From: Bacteroidales bacterium
GTDB taxonomy: Bacteria; Bacteroidota; Bacteroidia; Bacteroidales; UBA12170
Assembly: GCA_027858955.1 (NCBI GenBank)
Contig: JAQIBR010000226.1
Span: 1-41,318, forward strand
DNA: 41,318 bases
Direction: 5' to 3'
Part shown: in pieces, positions 22,754 through 31,907 of the stretch
Layout of the letters: each line of letters begins with the position of its first letter
Position numbering within the stretch: the stretch's first letter is position 1
The notes under the pieces: generated by a model
The model's input: only the letters and a program-made list of their open reading frames with translations
What the model was told of the DNA's origin: nothing
Databases searched by the model: none
Program-made: the position numbers and the translations under genes

Positions 22754-25700
22754 ATGAAAAGATTTACGCTTGTTTTTTTTGCGCTTCTAAGTGTTTCCTT
22801 ATTTGCTCAAAAAGATTGGATTCGCTATGCATCAATTTCTCCAGATGCGGCGCAAATTGTTTTCGCTTATCAAGGCGATTTATTTTTGGTTTCTTCAGAT
22901 GGAGGAACTGCTCAACCGCTATTGCTTAGCGAAGCTTATGAATCGAACCCTGTTTGGTCGAACGACGGTAAAAAGCTTGCTTATACATCCGATTTATATG
23001 GTAATTTCGATATTTTTATTTTCGATTTCGCTACGCGCGAAAGTTCCAGAATTACTTATCATTCTGCTAAACAAGTGCCCTGGACTTTTTCTCCAGATGA
23101 TCAATTTGTAATATTCTCTGCAACTCTTGATGATAATGTAAAGAATGCTCAGTTTCCTTATGGATTGCTAACCGAGCTTTATAAAGTTCCCGTTACTGGC
23201 GGTCGCGTTAAGCAGTGTTTAACCACTTCGGCCGAAAATGTGAACCTTAGCAAGGATGGTATGAAATTCTTGTATCAGGATGTGAAAGGTTATGAAGATC
23301 CTTGGCGCAAGCATCATATATCTTCTGTTACAAGAGATATTTGGATGTTCGATAAAGCGCTTGGTAAACATACTCAGATAAGTACTTTCAAGGGCGAAGA
23401 TAGAAATCCTGTTTATGCTGCAAACGAAGAGAAAATGTTTTTCCTTTCTGAGCAAAACGGAACTTTTAATGTGTTCGAAAAAGCACTTACAGTAGATAGC
23501 CCCGAAACACAGCTCACAAATTTTGAACTTCACCCGGTTCGTTTTTTAAGTATAGCCGATAACAATACACTATCTTTTATTTACAATGGTGGCTTGTATA
23601 CCAAAAATGAAGGTGCTGATGCTAAAAAATTAAGCCTTACGATTCCTAAATTTAAAGAAGTAGCCAAATCAATTCCTAAATCATTTTCAAAGGAGGCTAC
23701 AGAAATGAATGTCGCTCCAAACGGAAAAGAAGTCGTTTTTGTTGTGCGTGGAGAAGTCTTTGTAACTTCCGTAGAATTTGGAACCACTAAACGCATTACC
23801 AATACTCCGGAGCAGGAAAGAAATGTAAGCTTTAGCCCCGATGGAAAATCCATTCTTTATTCTTCCGAACGTAATGGTAGCTGGAATATCTATGAAACAA
23901 GTCTGGTAAATGCTGAAGAAGAATCTTTTGCATTATCTACCGTTTTGAAAGAAAAGCCCATCGTTGCTAATAAAAAAAACACCTTTCAACCCGAGTATTC
24001 TCCTGATGGCAAGGAAATTGCATTTTTGGAGGAACGTACAGAGTTAAAGGTGATTAATCTTGCAAGCAAAGCAGAACGAACTGTCTTAGCCGGAACCTAT
24101 AATTTTTCTTATTCCGATGGTGATCAGTGGTATCAATGGTCACCTGATGGAAAATACTTTTTGGTAAATTATTTAGGCGGGAAACGTTGGGTAACAGAAG
24201 TTGGTTTGGTTGATGCAATGGGCGGGAAAGACCCTATCAATCTAAGTTTAAGCGGATATGCCGATTCTAATCCAAAGTGGATAATGGATGGTAATGGAAT
24301 GCTATGGTTCTCTGATCGTATGGGTATGCGTAGTCACGGAAGCTGGGGATCAAAAGACGATGCCTTTGCTATGTTCTTTAATCAGGAATTTTACGAAAAA
24401 TTCACAATGAGCAAAGAGGAATATGAAGCTAAATACGATAAAAAGAAAGATGAAGACAAAGATAAACCTGTTGTTGCTGAAGTTTCCAAAAAGAAAAAAA
24501 GCAAAGACACAGAAGAGAAGAAGGAAGAAAAGAGTGTAGAAATGAATCTGACTAATCTTGAAGATCGTGTAACTCGCCTTACTATCCATTCTTCAGATTT
24601 GAGCGATGCTGTTTTAACCAAAGACGGTAAGAACTTATTTTATCTCAGTCGTTTCGAAAAAGGTTTTGATTTATGGTTGCACAAAATAAAGGAAAAAGAA
24701 ACCAAGCTGGTTCTTAAACTAAATGGAAAAAGTGGCCGACTGAAAATGGATAAAGATGGAAAAAACTTATTCCTTCTTTCAGGTGGAAGTCTTATCAAAT
24801 TGGATATCAAAAATGTTGATAAACCAGTAAAGAAGAATATCGCCTTTAAGGCTGATATGGATTGGAATGCCGTCGGTGAACGTGAGTATATTTTTCATCA
24901 TGCCTGGAAGCAGGTGAACGATAAATTTTATGCTCCTGATTTTAAAGGTGTTGACTGGGAATTGTATAAAAAGGCCTATGAAGCATTTTTACCAAGCATA
25001 AGCAATAACTACGATTTTGCAGAACTTCTAGGCGAGATGTTGGGTGAGTTGAATGGCTCACATACAGGAGGTCGTTATAGGCATCAAGCCAAAGGCGATG
25101 CAACGGCTAGTTTGGGCGCTTTTTACGATTTGTCTTTCGTGGGTAAAGGATTGAAAATAACAGAAATTATAGAAAAAGGACCTTTAGATAAATCTGATTT
25201 AAAAATTGCTATAGGCGATGTAATTGAGCAAATTAATGGAGTAGATATTTTGCCTGAAGTCAATTTTTATCAATTGCTTAATCAGGTTGGTGGTAAAAAT
25301 ACTCAGTTAAGGATTTATCATCCAACAACTCAAAAGTCTTCCCTTATAGTTATGAAACCGATTAGTCAGCGTGCTAAATCAGGCTTGCTTTACGATAGAT
25401 GGATTAAATTTATGCGTGAAGAAACCGATCGTCTTTCCGATGGAAAAGTAGGCTATGTTCATATTAAAGGTATGAACGATGCTAGTTTCCGTGTTGCTTA
25501 TTCCGAAATTTTAGGCCGTAATGTTGATAAAGAATCCATTGTTGTTGACACACGTTTTAACGGTGGTGGCTGGCTACACGACGATCTGGTAACTTTATTG
25601 AGTGGTGAACGTTATGTGGATTTTGCACCTCGTGGTCGTTATGTTGGTTCGGAGCCTATGGAAAAATGGTATCGTCCTTCTATTGTATTAATGGGCGAAG

Positions 25701-25990
25701 GTAACTATTCCGATGCGCACGCTTTCCCATATGCCTACAAAGCATTGAAGATTGGTAAGCTGGTTGGGATGCCTGTTCCTGGTACTATGACAGCTGTTTG
25801 GTGGGAGCGCCAAATAGATCCAAGTCTTGTTTTCGGGATTCCACAAATGGGAGTTTGGGATTTAAGTGGTAATTATCTTGAAAATCAACAATTGGAACCC
25901 GATGTAATGGTGGCTCAGGATAAAGAAAAAGTAAGCCAGGGGATTGATCAACAATTAATGAAAGCCGTGGAAATATTACTTCAAAAATAA
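22754..25990 (+). CDS. Tricorn-like S41 family peptidase with beta-propeller
   Basis: A 1078-residue exported serine peptidase of the Tricorn/S41 type, expected to cut peptides in the periplasm. Residues 1-18 are a signal peptide (MKRFTLVFFALLSVSLFA). PD40/WD40-like blades follow: SISPDAAQIVFAYQGDLF, VWSNDGKKLAYTSDLYG, SFSPDGKSILYSSERNG, QWSPDGKYFLVNY. A Lys/Glu-rich low-complexity insert (DKKKDEDKDKP ... KKKKSKDTEEKKEEK) sits at about residues 560-595. The catalytic half has a tricorn core domain with NGSHTGG (likely catalytic His), a PDZ domain (GLKITEIIEKGPLDKSDL), and the S41 fold with VDTRFNGGG and GEGNYSDAHAFPYAYK (nucleophile Ser). The AraC-like gene starts 3 bases after the stop. Confidence 0.92.
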   Translation: MKRFTLVFFALLSVSLFAQKDWIRYASISPDAAQIVFAYQGDLFLVSSDGGTAQPLLLSEAYESNPVWSNDGKKLAYTSDLYGNFDIFIFDFATRESSRITYHSAKQVPWTFSPDDQFVIFSATLDDNVKNAQFPYGLLTELYKVPVTGGRVKQCLTTSAENVNLSKDGMKFLYQDVKGYEDPWRKHHISSVTRDIWMFDKALGKHTQISTFKGEDRNPVYAANEEKMFFLSEQNGTFNVFEKALTVDSPETQLTNFELHPVRFLSIADNNTLSFIYNGGLYTKNEGADAKKLSLTIPKFKEVAKSIPKSFSKEATEMNVAPNGKEVVFVVRGEVFVTSVEFGTTKRITNTPEQERNVSFSPDGKSILYSSERNGSWNIYETSLVNAEEESFALSTVLKEKPIVANKKNTFQPEYSPDGKEIAFLEERTELKVINLASKAERTVLAGTYNFSYSDGDQWYQWSPDGKYFLVNYLGGKRWVTEVGLVDAMGGKDPINLSLSGYADSNPKWIMDGNGMLWFSDRMGMRSHGSWGSKDDAFAMFFNQEFYEKFTMSKEEYEAKYDKKKDEDKDKPVVAEVSKKKKSKDTEEKKEEKSVEMNLTNLEDRVTRLTIHSSDLSDAVLTKDGKNLFYLSRFEKGFDLWLHKIKEKETKLVLKLNGKSGRLKMDKDGKNLFLLSGGSLIKLDIKNVDKPVKKNIAFKADMDWNAVGEREYIFHHAWKQVNDKFYAPDFKGVDWELYKKAYEAFLPSISNNYDFAELLGEMLGELNGSHTGGRYRHQAKGDATASLGAFYDLSFVGKGLKITEIIEKGPLDKSDLKIAIGDVIEQINGVDILPEVNFYQLLNQVGGKNTQLRIYHPTTQKSSLIVMKPISQRAKSGLLYDRWIKFMREETDRLSDGKVGYVHIKGMNDASFRVAYSEILGRNVDKESIVVDTRFNGGGWLHDDLVTLLSGERYVDFAPRGRYVGSEPMEKWYRPSIVLMGEGNYSDAHAFPYAYKALKIGKLVGMPVPGTMTAVWWERQIDPSLVFGIPQMGVWDLSGNYLENQQLEPDVMVAQDKEKVSQGIDQQLMKAVEILLQK

Positions 25991-25993
25991 AGG

Positions 25994-26557
25994 ATGCAAA
26001 AACTTTTAATAAAAAATATGGTTTGTCCGCGCTGCATAGAAGCAGTGCGGACAACCTTAATTGAACTGAATCTTGATTTCTTGGATATTAAGTTGGGAGA
26101 AGTTTGGTTAAAGAGCAAATTGCAGGAAGCGGAGCAGGAAGAATTAAAAGCCAAATTGAAAGCTCTGGGATTTGAATTACTTGATGATGCAAAAAAACAG
26201 CTTATAGAAAGAATAAAAAACTCCCTTATAAAGCTTATTCATCATTCCGATAGCGAGTTGCATATCAATTATTCGCTCTTTCTTTCGGAAGAAATGGATA
26301 GGGATTATCGTTATTTAAGCAGTTTGTTTTCTGCATTTACAGGAATGACTATTGAAAAATACATTATCCAACTTAAGGTTGAAAAAATTAAAGAGTATGT
26401 ATTTTATGATGAACTTTCCATTAGTGAGATAGCATATAAAATGCATTACAGCAGCCCTGCACATTTAAGCCGACAATTCAAGCAGGTTTGCGGTTTATCG
26501 CCAAAAGAATATAAGAAGCAAATGGCAAATCAGAGGAAATCTCTGGACTTGATCTAG
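25994..26557 (+). CDS. HMA-AraC transcriptional regulator
   Basis: This 187-residue protein joins an N-terminal heavy-metal-associated-like domain to a C-terminal AraC helix-turn-helix. Residues 5-70 contain KNMVCPRCIEAVRTTL, giving CxxC at C11/C14 and the beta-alpha-beta pattern of HMA domains. The AraC part (about 75-180) has ITxEKYIIQLKVEKIKEY-like helices, LSISEIAYKMHYSSPAHLSR and FKQVCGLSPKEYKK. It starts 3 bases after the Tricorn-like gene and could share its transcript. It is followed by an HMA metallochaperone gene with its own promoter, suggesting metal-responsive control of that gene. The metal is unknown; copper or zinc are plausible for CxxC HMA domains. Confidence 0.85.
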   Translation: MQKLLIKNMVCPRCIEAVRTTLIELNLDFLDIKLGEVWLKSKLQEAEQEELKAKLKALGFELLDDAKKQLIERIKNSLIKLIHHSDSELHINYSLFLSEEMDRDYRYLSSLFSAFTGMTIEKYIIQLKVEKIKEYVFYDELSISEIAYKMHYSSPAHLSRQFKQVCGLSPKEYKKQMANQRKSLDLI

Positions 26558-26599
26558 ATTGTAAGTACCTGAAAATTTGATAATTGTTTTGCGAAATGG

Positions 26600-26614
26600 T
26601 ATTCGTTTCGAATA
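26600..26614. promoter_or_regulatory. Palindromic operator candidate
   Basis: TATTCG-TTT-CGAATA is a perfect 6-bp dyad with a 3-base spacer. It occupies the -33 zone of the promoter of the HMA chaperone gene. The HMA-AraC protein encoded just upstream is the obvious candidate ligand. Confidence 0.45.
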
Positions 26615-26626
26615 GGGATTAAGCTA

Positions 26627-26634
26627 TATCTTTG
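26627..26634 (+). promoter_or_regulatory. Putative -7 box of the HMA chaperone gene
   Basis: TATCTTTG fits TAnnTTTG 15 bases upstream of the ATG at 26650. A TTG-like -33 is replaced by GTTTCG inside the palindrome, which suggests an activator-dependent promoter. Confidence 0.5.
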
Positions 26635-26649
26635 ACAAAAATTCAAGCT

Positions 26650-26925
26650 ATGAAAACACATACTTTCTTTGTCGAAAACCTAAAATGTAATGGATGTGCA
26701 AACACTATCCGTAAAGAAGCCTCTAAATTTTCAAGTGTTAATAATGTTACGGTTGATTCCGAACAATCATTAATTAGCATCGAAGTTGATGATACCCTGG
26801 ATGAACTGGAGCAAATAAAACAAAAACTTGCCAAAATTGGTTATCCAGAAATTGGTGCTGAAAACAATTTAGCAACAACAGCTAAATCTTATGTGAGTTG
26901 TGCCGTTGGTAGAATGGGAGTTTAA
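26650..26925 (+). CDS. Heavy-metal-associated (HMA) domain metallochaperone
   Basis: A 91-residue cytosolic protein beginning at ATG 26650; the longer reading from TTG 26632 would start inside the -7 box. It is one HMA/CopZ-like domain: FFVENLKCNGCANTIRKEA gives CxxC at C13/C16, then SSVNNVTVDSEQSLISIEV and the final helix and strand QIKQKLAKIGYPEI. A C-terminal extension of about 20 residues adds another Cys (YVSCAVG). Metal delivery or buffering is inferred. No P-type ATPase gene is adjacent. Confidence 0.88.
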   Translation: MKTHTFFVENLKCNGCANTIRKEASKFSSVNNVTVDSEQSLISIEVDDTLDELEQIKQKLAKIGYPEIGAENNLATTAKSYVSCAVGRMGV

Positions 26926-26947
26926 TTATCTACCTTTTTAGCTTTGG

Positions 26948-27075
26948 TATTCGTGCATTCGTGGCCATTCAAAAACTCTTTTGACTTTGCGTGAATAATT
27001 ATTTTTCACCAATTACCTTTTGAATATTTTCCGTGTCGAAATAATTTGATAATCAATGCCACTAATGCACGAATG
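26948..27075. repeat. Intergenic palindrome (CACGAATGCACGAA type)
   Basis: TATTCGTGCATTCGTGGCC at 26948 and AATGCCACTAATGCACGAATG at 27055 (20 of 21 bases shown as ATGCCACTAATGCACGAATG) are inverted copies flanking about 85 bases. They belong to the same word family as the other intergenic palindromes here. Confidence 0.55.
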
Positions 27076-27111
27076 ATTTTTTGTTTTCAGCATTAAAACT
27101 TATAACTAACC

Positions 27112-27489
27112 TTAAAAAGGCAAGTCATCAGTCTCATCTAGTTCAGCGGGTGGAATGTCTGTTACAGATGCAGAAGGAGCATCAGATTTAACGCTTCCTT
27201 GTTTTTCAATACGCCAGGCATCCAAATTATTGAAATAATTCACTTTTCCATCCTTTTCCCAACGTTTTCCTTTAATATTAAAATGAATAGTAACATCATC
27301 GCTAAGATTAACAGAATCGAGCGCACCACATTTATCTTGTGTCAATTGAAATTTAATAGTTTCAACATATTCAAAACCATTTGGTGTACTTTCTTTTATT
27401 TCTATAACAAATTCTCTTTTCTTAAATCGATCGCTTATTACTACAATATCGAACTTTTCGATTATTTTTCCACTAATTTCAAAACTCAT
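27112..27489 (-). CDS. DUF3127 domain protein (OB-fold-like, SSB-type acidic tip)
   Basis: A 125-residue protein of the DUF3127 family found in Bacteroidota. The N-terminal 90 residues are a compact beta-rich domain (MSFEISGKIIEKFDIVV, RFKKREFVIEIKES, VTIHFNIKGKRWEKDG, YFNNLDAWRIEK). It looks OB-fold-like. A short disordered linker then ends in ELDETDDLPF, very like the acidic DDxPF tip that single-stranded-DNA-binding proteins use to recruit partners. ATG at 27489 is the natural start. It lies 30 bases downstream of aat on the same strand. A nucleic-acid role is inferred, not known. Confidence 0.82.
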   Translation of the reverse strand: MSFEISGKIIEKFDIVVISDRFKKREFVIEIKESTPNGFEYVETIKFQLTQDKCGALDSVNLSDDVTIHFNIKGKRWEKDGKVNYFNNLDAWRIEKQGSVKSDAPSASVTDIPPAELDETDDLPF

Positions 27490-27518
27490 TGCTAGTATTT
27501 TTATTTATTATAATGTTT

Positions 27519-28202
27519 TTAATTTTCTGTCCATTTACCTTGACAAGTTGCGTGTTCCAAAGCCTGATCTAACAGTTCTAAAAAGTCGCTTCTCTTTATT
27601 TTTTCTGCACCCATTCGAATCAAATGATCTGTTTCTACTTGTGCATCAATAAAATAAAATCCCATTGCTTCAGCTTGTGTGCAAAGATACGAAAGTGCTA
27701 CTTTAGATGCATCGCTTTTTTTAAAAAACATCGATTCGCCAAAAAAAACTTTCCCTAATGATATACCATAAAGTCCACCGACTAATTCGTTATTATAATA
27801 GGTTTCAACGGAATGGGCAAAACCTTGTTTATGTAATTCGATATAGGCTTCAACCATTTCATTTACCAACCAAGTTTCGTTGCCTTCTCCTCTAGGGATT
27901 TTTGCACATTCCTTAATTACCGCTTCAAAATTAGTATCAAATTTACAACTGTATTTATTGCTTTTGATAGTTCTGACTAAACTTTTCGATTTTATTAATT
28001 TCGAAGGATACAATATCAGTCTTGGGTTTGGCGACCACCACAATATTCGATAATCTTTGGAATACCAAGGGAAAATTCCTTGAGAATAGGCCAATAGAAT
28101 TCGTTCTGAACTTAAATCGCCATCAACAGCCAAGAGCCCATCGTCATTGGCCAACTCAGGATCAGGAAAGCCTATTTCTTCGGTGAGTTGAAAAACGGCC
28201 AT
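27519..28202 (-). CDS. aat: Leucyl/phenylalanyl-tRNA--protein transferase
   Basis: A 227-residue enzyme that adds Leu or Phe from aminoacyl-tRNA to N-terminal Lys/Arg of proteins, marking them for ClpS/ClpAP degradation. Family signatures are FPDPELANDDGLLAVDGDL, YSQGIFPWYSKDYRILWWSP, NPRLIL, TWLVNEMVEAYIELHKQG, AHSVETY, GGLYGISLGKVFFGESMF and SKVALSYL. Length is normal. Its ATG overlaps the stop codon of the upstream LTA-synthase-like gene by one base, so the two are translationally coupled. Confidence 0.95.
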   Translation of the reverse strand: MAVFQLTEEIGFPDPELANDDGLLAVDGDLSSERILLAYSQGIFPWYSKDYRILWWSPNPRLILYPSKLIKSKSLVRTIKSNKYSCKFDTNFEAVIKECAKIPRGEGNETWLVNEMVEAYIELHKQGFAHSVETYYNNELVGGLYGISLGKVFFGESMFFKKSDASKVALSYLCTQAEAMGFYFIDAQVETDHLIRMGAEKIKRSDFLELLDQALEHATCQGKWTEN

Positions 28203-30067
28203 TATCTATCCATATAATCCTGAAACAAGACTTGTAAAAATGCTTTTCCTTCTTTGCTTATTGAGTCGAATTGAGATTCAGGAACAGTATTTACATAATA
28301 ATAGTTTAGGCGTTTTTCATACGAAATTTCGCCTGCAGGTCGCAGCCACGTGAATCCTTCTTCATAAGCTGTATAAGCAAATTCACTCGTGGCAGAATCT
28401 AATAGATTTTTGCTCCAGGGAAATTCTGTAGCATCCAAATTAAGTTGTGGTAAAAGGGTTGCGGCAAGATCGGGTTGATAACCCATATGCTTATTAATTT
28501 TTCCGTGAAATTCTGGTTTCAATGCTTCTCCATAAAATAAGAGTGGAATTTTATGATAATCAGATTCTTGCATATCATGATTACGATAACTATTATGCGA
28601 ATGATCGGCGACAATTATAAAGAGTGTGTTCTTGTACCAAGAGCTTTGTTTCGCTTTTTTGAAGAATTTTTTCAGGCTCTGATCGGTATAGTATGCAGAG
28701 TTGATATATTGTCTTTCATTATCGCCCCAAGGCAAAACTTCTTTGTCGGGTTTTGGTTGATTGTATGGAGAATGCGAGCTTAATGTAAATAATGCTGATA
28801 AGAATGGCTCTTTTACCATATTTAAGTCGTCTGCCATTTCTGATAAGGCAAATTCATCGTGGATGCCTAATTTTCCATGTGGAAGATCATCACTGAAATC
28901 GTAAACTTCTTTCACTCGATCAAATGCATTGTACATAATAAAGCTTTTGATATTACCATAAATCAATTGTCCGCCAAAATAAAAAGAAGTATCATAGCCT
29001 CTTTCATTTAAAAGATGCACCCAACTTGGTAGGCCTTTGTATTTATCAGGTTGAACAGTAATTGAAGAAATTGGGTGAGCAGGAAAGCCACTGAAAATGG
29101 CCGCCATCGATTGTTCCGAGCGAGGACCACTAGCATAAACATTATCAAATAGTAAACCATCTTTTTCCAAGGAATGAAAAAATGGGGTAATACCAGGTTC
29201 GCCGCCCAAAGTTTCTATCAAATCAGCCGACCAACTTTCTAAAATGAGTAAGACAATATTCGGTTTTTCAAGAGTTAGAATCTTTGGAATACTATCTGAT
29301 TTGGGTAAGAAGAGTTGTTTAATAATTGGCTCTGCTTCTTCGAAAGGCATTTCGATAAAAGGGTTCTTATTAAAGTTCTTAGTATTTTCAATTACACTGA
29401 TAAATAAATTAAAAGCCGAATTGGTTGCTGCATTATTTAAAATTAAATGCTTGGAGAAATAAGACTGACTTTGATTTATGGGAATCTCTTGTAATCCACC
29501 TCTTGCTATGACTGTCATTAGAGTTGGTCCGATAAGTAGAAAAAGGATAGAATTAATTGGCTTTATTTTGATTCTTAAAATTGGTGTATAAAAATAGCGG
29601 ATATACAAATAAATTCCTCCGGCAGTCAGTCCAACTAATAGTAACAAAAGAATTATACTTTGCCCTGTTTGAGCCGTGTTTGCAATTTCATCAAGATGTT
29701 CTAAATAACTAAATGCTTTATAGCTAAGTTTACTTCTCCATTCAGCATATAATCCAAATTCGATGGTATTTATCAATATAAAAACAAATAATATAAAGCC
29801 GATATATATCTTATTCAAACCATTTAACCATTGTGGGCTAAAAAGTGTTTGAAAGAATAAGATGAAAAATGGTATAATTAAAAAATAAGAGGCTGTTGCA
29901 ATATCCAGTTTCAATGCATAATAAAAAGTCGTGAGTAACTCGAAAAGGCTAATTTCCTCTAGCCAAATTGTATAAGAATAAACTAATAGAAAAAGTAATC
30001 GTACAAAAGCGAAAACCAATAGCCAATAAACATATTGCTTAATTAATGATTTGATTATACGTAACAT
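28202..30067 (-). CDS. LTA synthase family sulfatase-fold membrane enzyme
   Basis: A 621-residue inner-membrane protein with about five N-terminal membrane segments (for example LLVFAFVRLLFLLVYSYTIW, FLIIPFFILFFQTLF, ILLLLLVGLTAGGIYLY) and a periplasmic alkaline-phosphatase/sulfatase domain from about residue 265. Motifs are NIVLLILESWSADLIE (metal-binding Glu), SGPRSEQSMAAIFSGFP (nucleophile region) and FIIVADHSHNSY (metal-binding Asp-His). In LtaS the nucleophile is Thr; here a Ser occupies the position in PRSEQ. In this group the enzyme probably transfers phosphoglycerol or phosphoethanolamine to envelope glycans rather than making true lipoteichoic acid. The stop overlaps the aat start. 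Confidence 0.9.
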   Translation of the reverse strand: MLRIIKSLIKQYVYWLLVFAFVRLLFLLVYSYTIWLEEISLFELLTTFYYALKLDIATASYFLIIPFFILFFQTLFSPQWLNGLNKIYIGFILFVFILINTIEFGLYAEWRSKLSYKAFSYLEHLDEIANTAQTGQSIILLLLLVGLTAGGIYLYIRYFYTPILRIKIKPINSILFLLIGPTLMTVIARGGLQEIPINQSQSYFSKHLILNNAATNSAFNLFISVIENTKNFNKNPFIEMPFEEAEPIIKQLFLPKSDSIPKILTLEKPNIVLLILESWSADLIETLGGEPGITPFFHSLEKDGLLFDNVYASGPRSEQSMAAIFSGFPAHPISSITVQPDKYKGLPSWVHLLNERGYDTSFYFGGQLIYGNIKSFIMYNAFDRVKEVYDFSDDLPHGKLGIHDEFALSEMADDLNMVKEPFLSALFTLSSHSPYNQPKPDKEVLPWGDNERQYINSAYYTDQSLKKFFKKAKQSSWYKNTLFIIVADHSHNSYRNHDMQESDYHKIPLLFYGEALKPEFHGKINKHMGYQPDLAATLLPQLNLDATEFPWSKNLLDSATSEFAYTAYEEGFTWLRPAGEISYEKRLNYYYVNTVPESQFDSISKEGKAFLQVLFQDYMDR

Positions 30068-30133
30068 AGTACAAAAATGAAAATCTGCTGCTTCTCAATA
30101 ATATAACAAACAGCAGATTGATAAGAATTTAGC

Positions 30134-31675
30134 TTATTTTGCGTAGTTAATAGCTCTAGTTTCTCTGATTACTGTAATTTTAATTTGGCCGGGATAAGTC
30201 ATTTCTTCCTGAATTTTCTTCGAAAGATCATAACTTAACTCCATAGCTTGATTATCATTTATTTTATCGGCGCCAACAATTACACGTAACTCACGGCCAG
30301 CTTGAATGGCATAAGTTTTAACAACTCCACTATATTCCAATGCCAGATTTTCCAGTTTTTTCAAACGCTGAATATATGCATCTACAATTTCGCGGCGTGC
30401 ACCAGGACGAGCACCTGAAATAGCATCACACACCTGAACAATAGGAGATAGGAGAGATGTCATTTCAATTTCATCGTGGTGAGCACCAATTGCATTGCAT
30501 ATTTCTGCAGTTTCGCGGAATTTTTCGGCCATTTTCATACCTAATAAGGCGTGAGGTAAATCAGGCTCGTTTTCAGGTACTTTTCCAATATCGTGAAGAA
30601 GACCGGCACGTTTGGCTTTTTTTGTGTCTAAACCAAGTTCTGATGCCATGGTTGCACTTAAATTAGCAACTTCAATGGAATGTTGGAGTAAGTTCTGACC
30701 ATATGATGAACGATATTTCATTCTACCAACCATTTTCACTAATTCAGTATGCATATTATGGATTCCTAAATCGATAAGTGTGCGCTTACCAGTTTCCATA
30801 ATTTCCTGCTCAATCTGTTTTTTTGTTTTATTCACAACTTCCTCTATTCGAGCAGGGTGAATACGACCATCAGTTACTAATTTATGCAATGACAAGCGGG
30901 CTATTTCTCTTCGAACAGGATCGAAACCTGAAAGAAGAATAGCATCCGGCGAATCATCAATAATAATCTCTATTCCTGTCATAGCTTCCAAGGTGCGGAT
31001 ATTCCTGCCTTCGCGTCCAATAATTCGGCCTTTTACTTCATCGCTGTCAAGTGGAAATACAGATACAGTATTCTCAATAGTGTACTCCGCAGCAGTCCGT
31101 TGAATAGTTTCAATAACTATTTTTTTTGCTTCTTGATTTGCTGTTAGCTTGGCTTCTTCTTTAATCTCGCTGATGTAAACCATAGCATCAGATTTTGCTT
31201 CGTCTTTAATGACTTCAATCATTCGTTCTTTGGCTTCTGTCGCTGATAGACCGGAAATAGCCTCAAGCTGCTCCAATTGCTGATTGTGCATTTTTTCAAC
31301 CGATGTTTCTTTTAGCGTAACAATATCAAGCTGTTTTGTTAAGTTTTCTTTGATGGTTGAAACTTCTCGGTTTTTGCGATTTACGTCTTCGAGTTTTTGA
31401 TTTAAGGCCGTTTCTTTTTGTTTGATGCGATTTTCTGCCTTATTTAGATTGGAATTCTTTTCAAGCACATAATTTTCGTGCTCCGATTTAAGTTGTAAAA
31501 ACTTTTCTTTGGCTTGTAATATTTTCTCTTTCTTTAATATTTCCGCTTTTTCTTCAGCTTCAATTAAAATATTATTGCTTTTGCGCTCCAATGCTTTTCT
31601 TACAAAATAGCTTGCAAGTATAAAGCCAATTACCAGAGAAACTAAAGCAATGGCAATCATTATTAAATTTTCCAT
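30134..31675 (-). CDS. rny: Ribonuclease Y
   Basis: A membrane-anchored endoribonuclease initiating mRNA decay. From ATG at 31675 the protein is 513 residues; a longer in-frame start at 31717 lies inside the 6S RNA terminator and is unlikely. Order: membrane helix ([19 protein letters not shown]), long coiled coil (about 30-185), KH domain with [19 protein letters not shown], and HD domain with [20 protein letters not shown] and GAHHDE. The catalytic HD pair is intact. It lies directly downstream of the 6S RNA gene. Confidence 0.94.
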   Translation of the reverse strand: MENLIMIAIALVSLVIGFILASYFVRKALERKSNNILIEAEEKAEILKKEKILQAKEKFLQLKSEHENYVLEKNSNLNKAENRIKQKETALNQKLEDVNRKNREVSTIKENLTKQLDIVTLKETSVEKMHNQQLEQLEAISGLSATEAKERMIEVIKDEAKSDAMVYISEIKEEAKLTANQEAKKIVIETIQRTAAEYTIENTVSVFPLDSDEVKGRIIGREGRNIRTLEAMTGIEIIIDDSPDAILLSGFDPVRREIARLSLHKLVTDGRIHPARIEEVVNKTKKQIEQEIMETGKRTLIDLGIHNMHTELVKMVGRMKYRSSYGQNLLQHSIEVANLSATMASELGLDTKKAKRAGLLHDIGKVPENEPDLPHALLGMKMAEKFRETAEICNAIGAHHDEIEMTSLLSPIVQVCDAISGARPGARREIVDAYIQRLKKLENLALEYSGVVKTYAIQAGRELRVIVGADKINDNQAMELSYDLSKKIQEEMTYPGQIKITVIRETRAINYAK

Positions 31676-31703
31676 TGTTATAGTTTTTTTAGTAGTCGGG
31701 ACA

Positions 31704-31886
31704 TAAAAAAACCGCATAATTCAGGTTTAGTAAACCCCATACGAAAGGTATAAGGTTGCCGGAATCATCAAACGTCCACTGTCCAAATAAATGAAACCCG
31801 AAGGTTGAGGCCTGTTTTAAAATCCACTAAGCGTTCCCTTAATTTGTAAAATGTTGAGTTTACAAACAAGTTGAATTATGCGGTAT
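31704..31886 (-). ncRNA. ssrS: 6S RNA
   Basis: On the minus strand CCGCATAATTCA near the 5' end pairs perfectly over 12 bases with TGAATTATGCGG near the 3' end, which is followed at once by a T-run. The enclosed 150-odd bases are largely self-complementary (for example TTTGTAAA/TTTACAAA), as in the long bubble-hairpin of 6S RNA. The length of about 180 is right for 6S. The position directly after zapA is the conserved location of ssrS in many bacteria. 6S RNA mimics an open promoter and sequesters housekeeping RNA polymerase. Ends are estimated to within about 5 bases. Confidence 0.82.
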
Positions 31887-31907
31887 ATTTTTATTCAAAG
31901 AACTAGT

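Noticed and set aside
24350-24621. Two minus-strand frames rich in Phe/Ser
   Set aside because: They are antisense to the Lys/Glu-rich insert of the Tricorn-like peptidase.
30134-31717. Longer rny start at 31717
   Set aside because: The extra 14 codons lie in the 6S RNA terminator stem; ATG at 31675 gives the standard membrane-anchor N-terminus.
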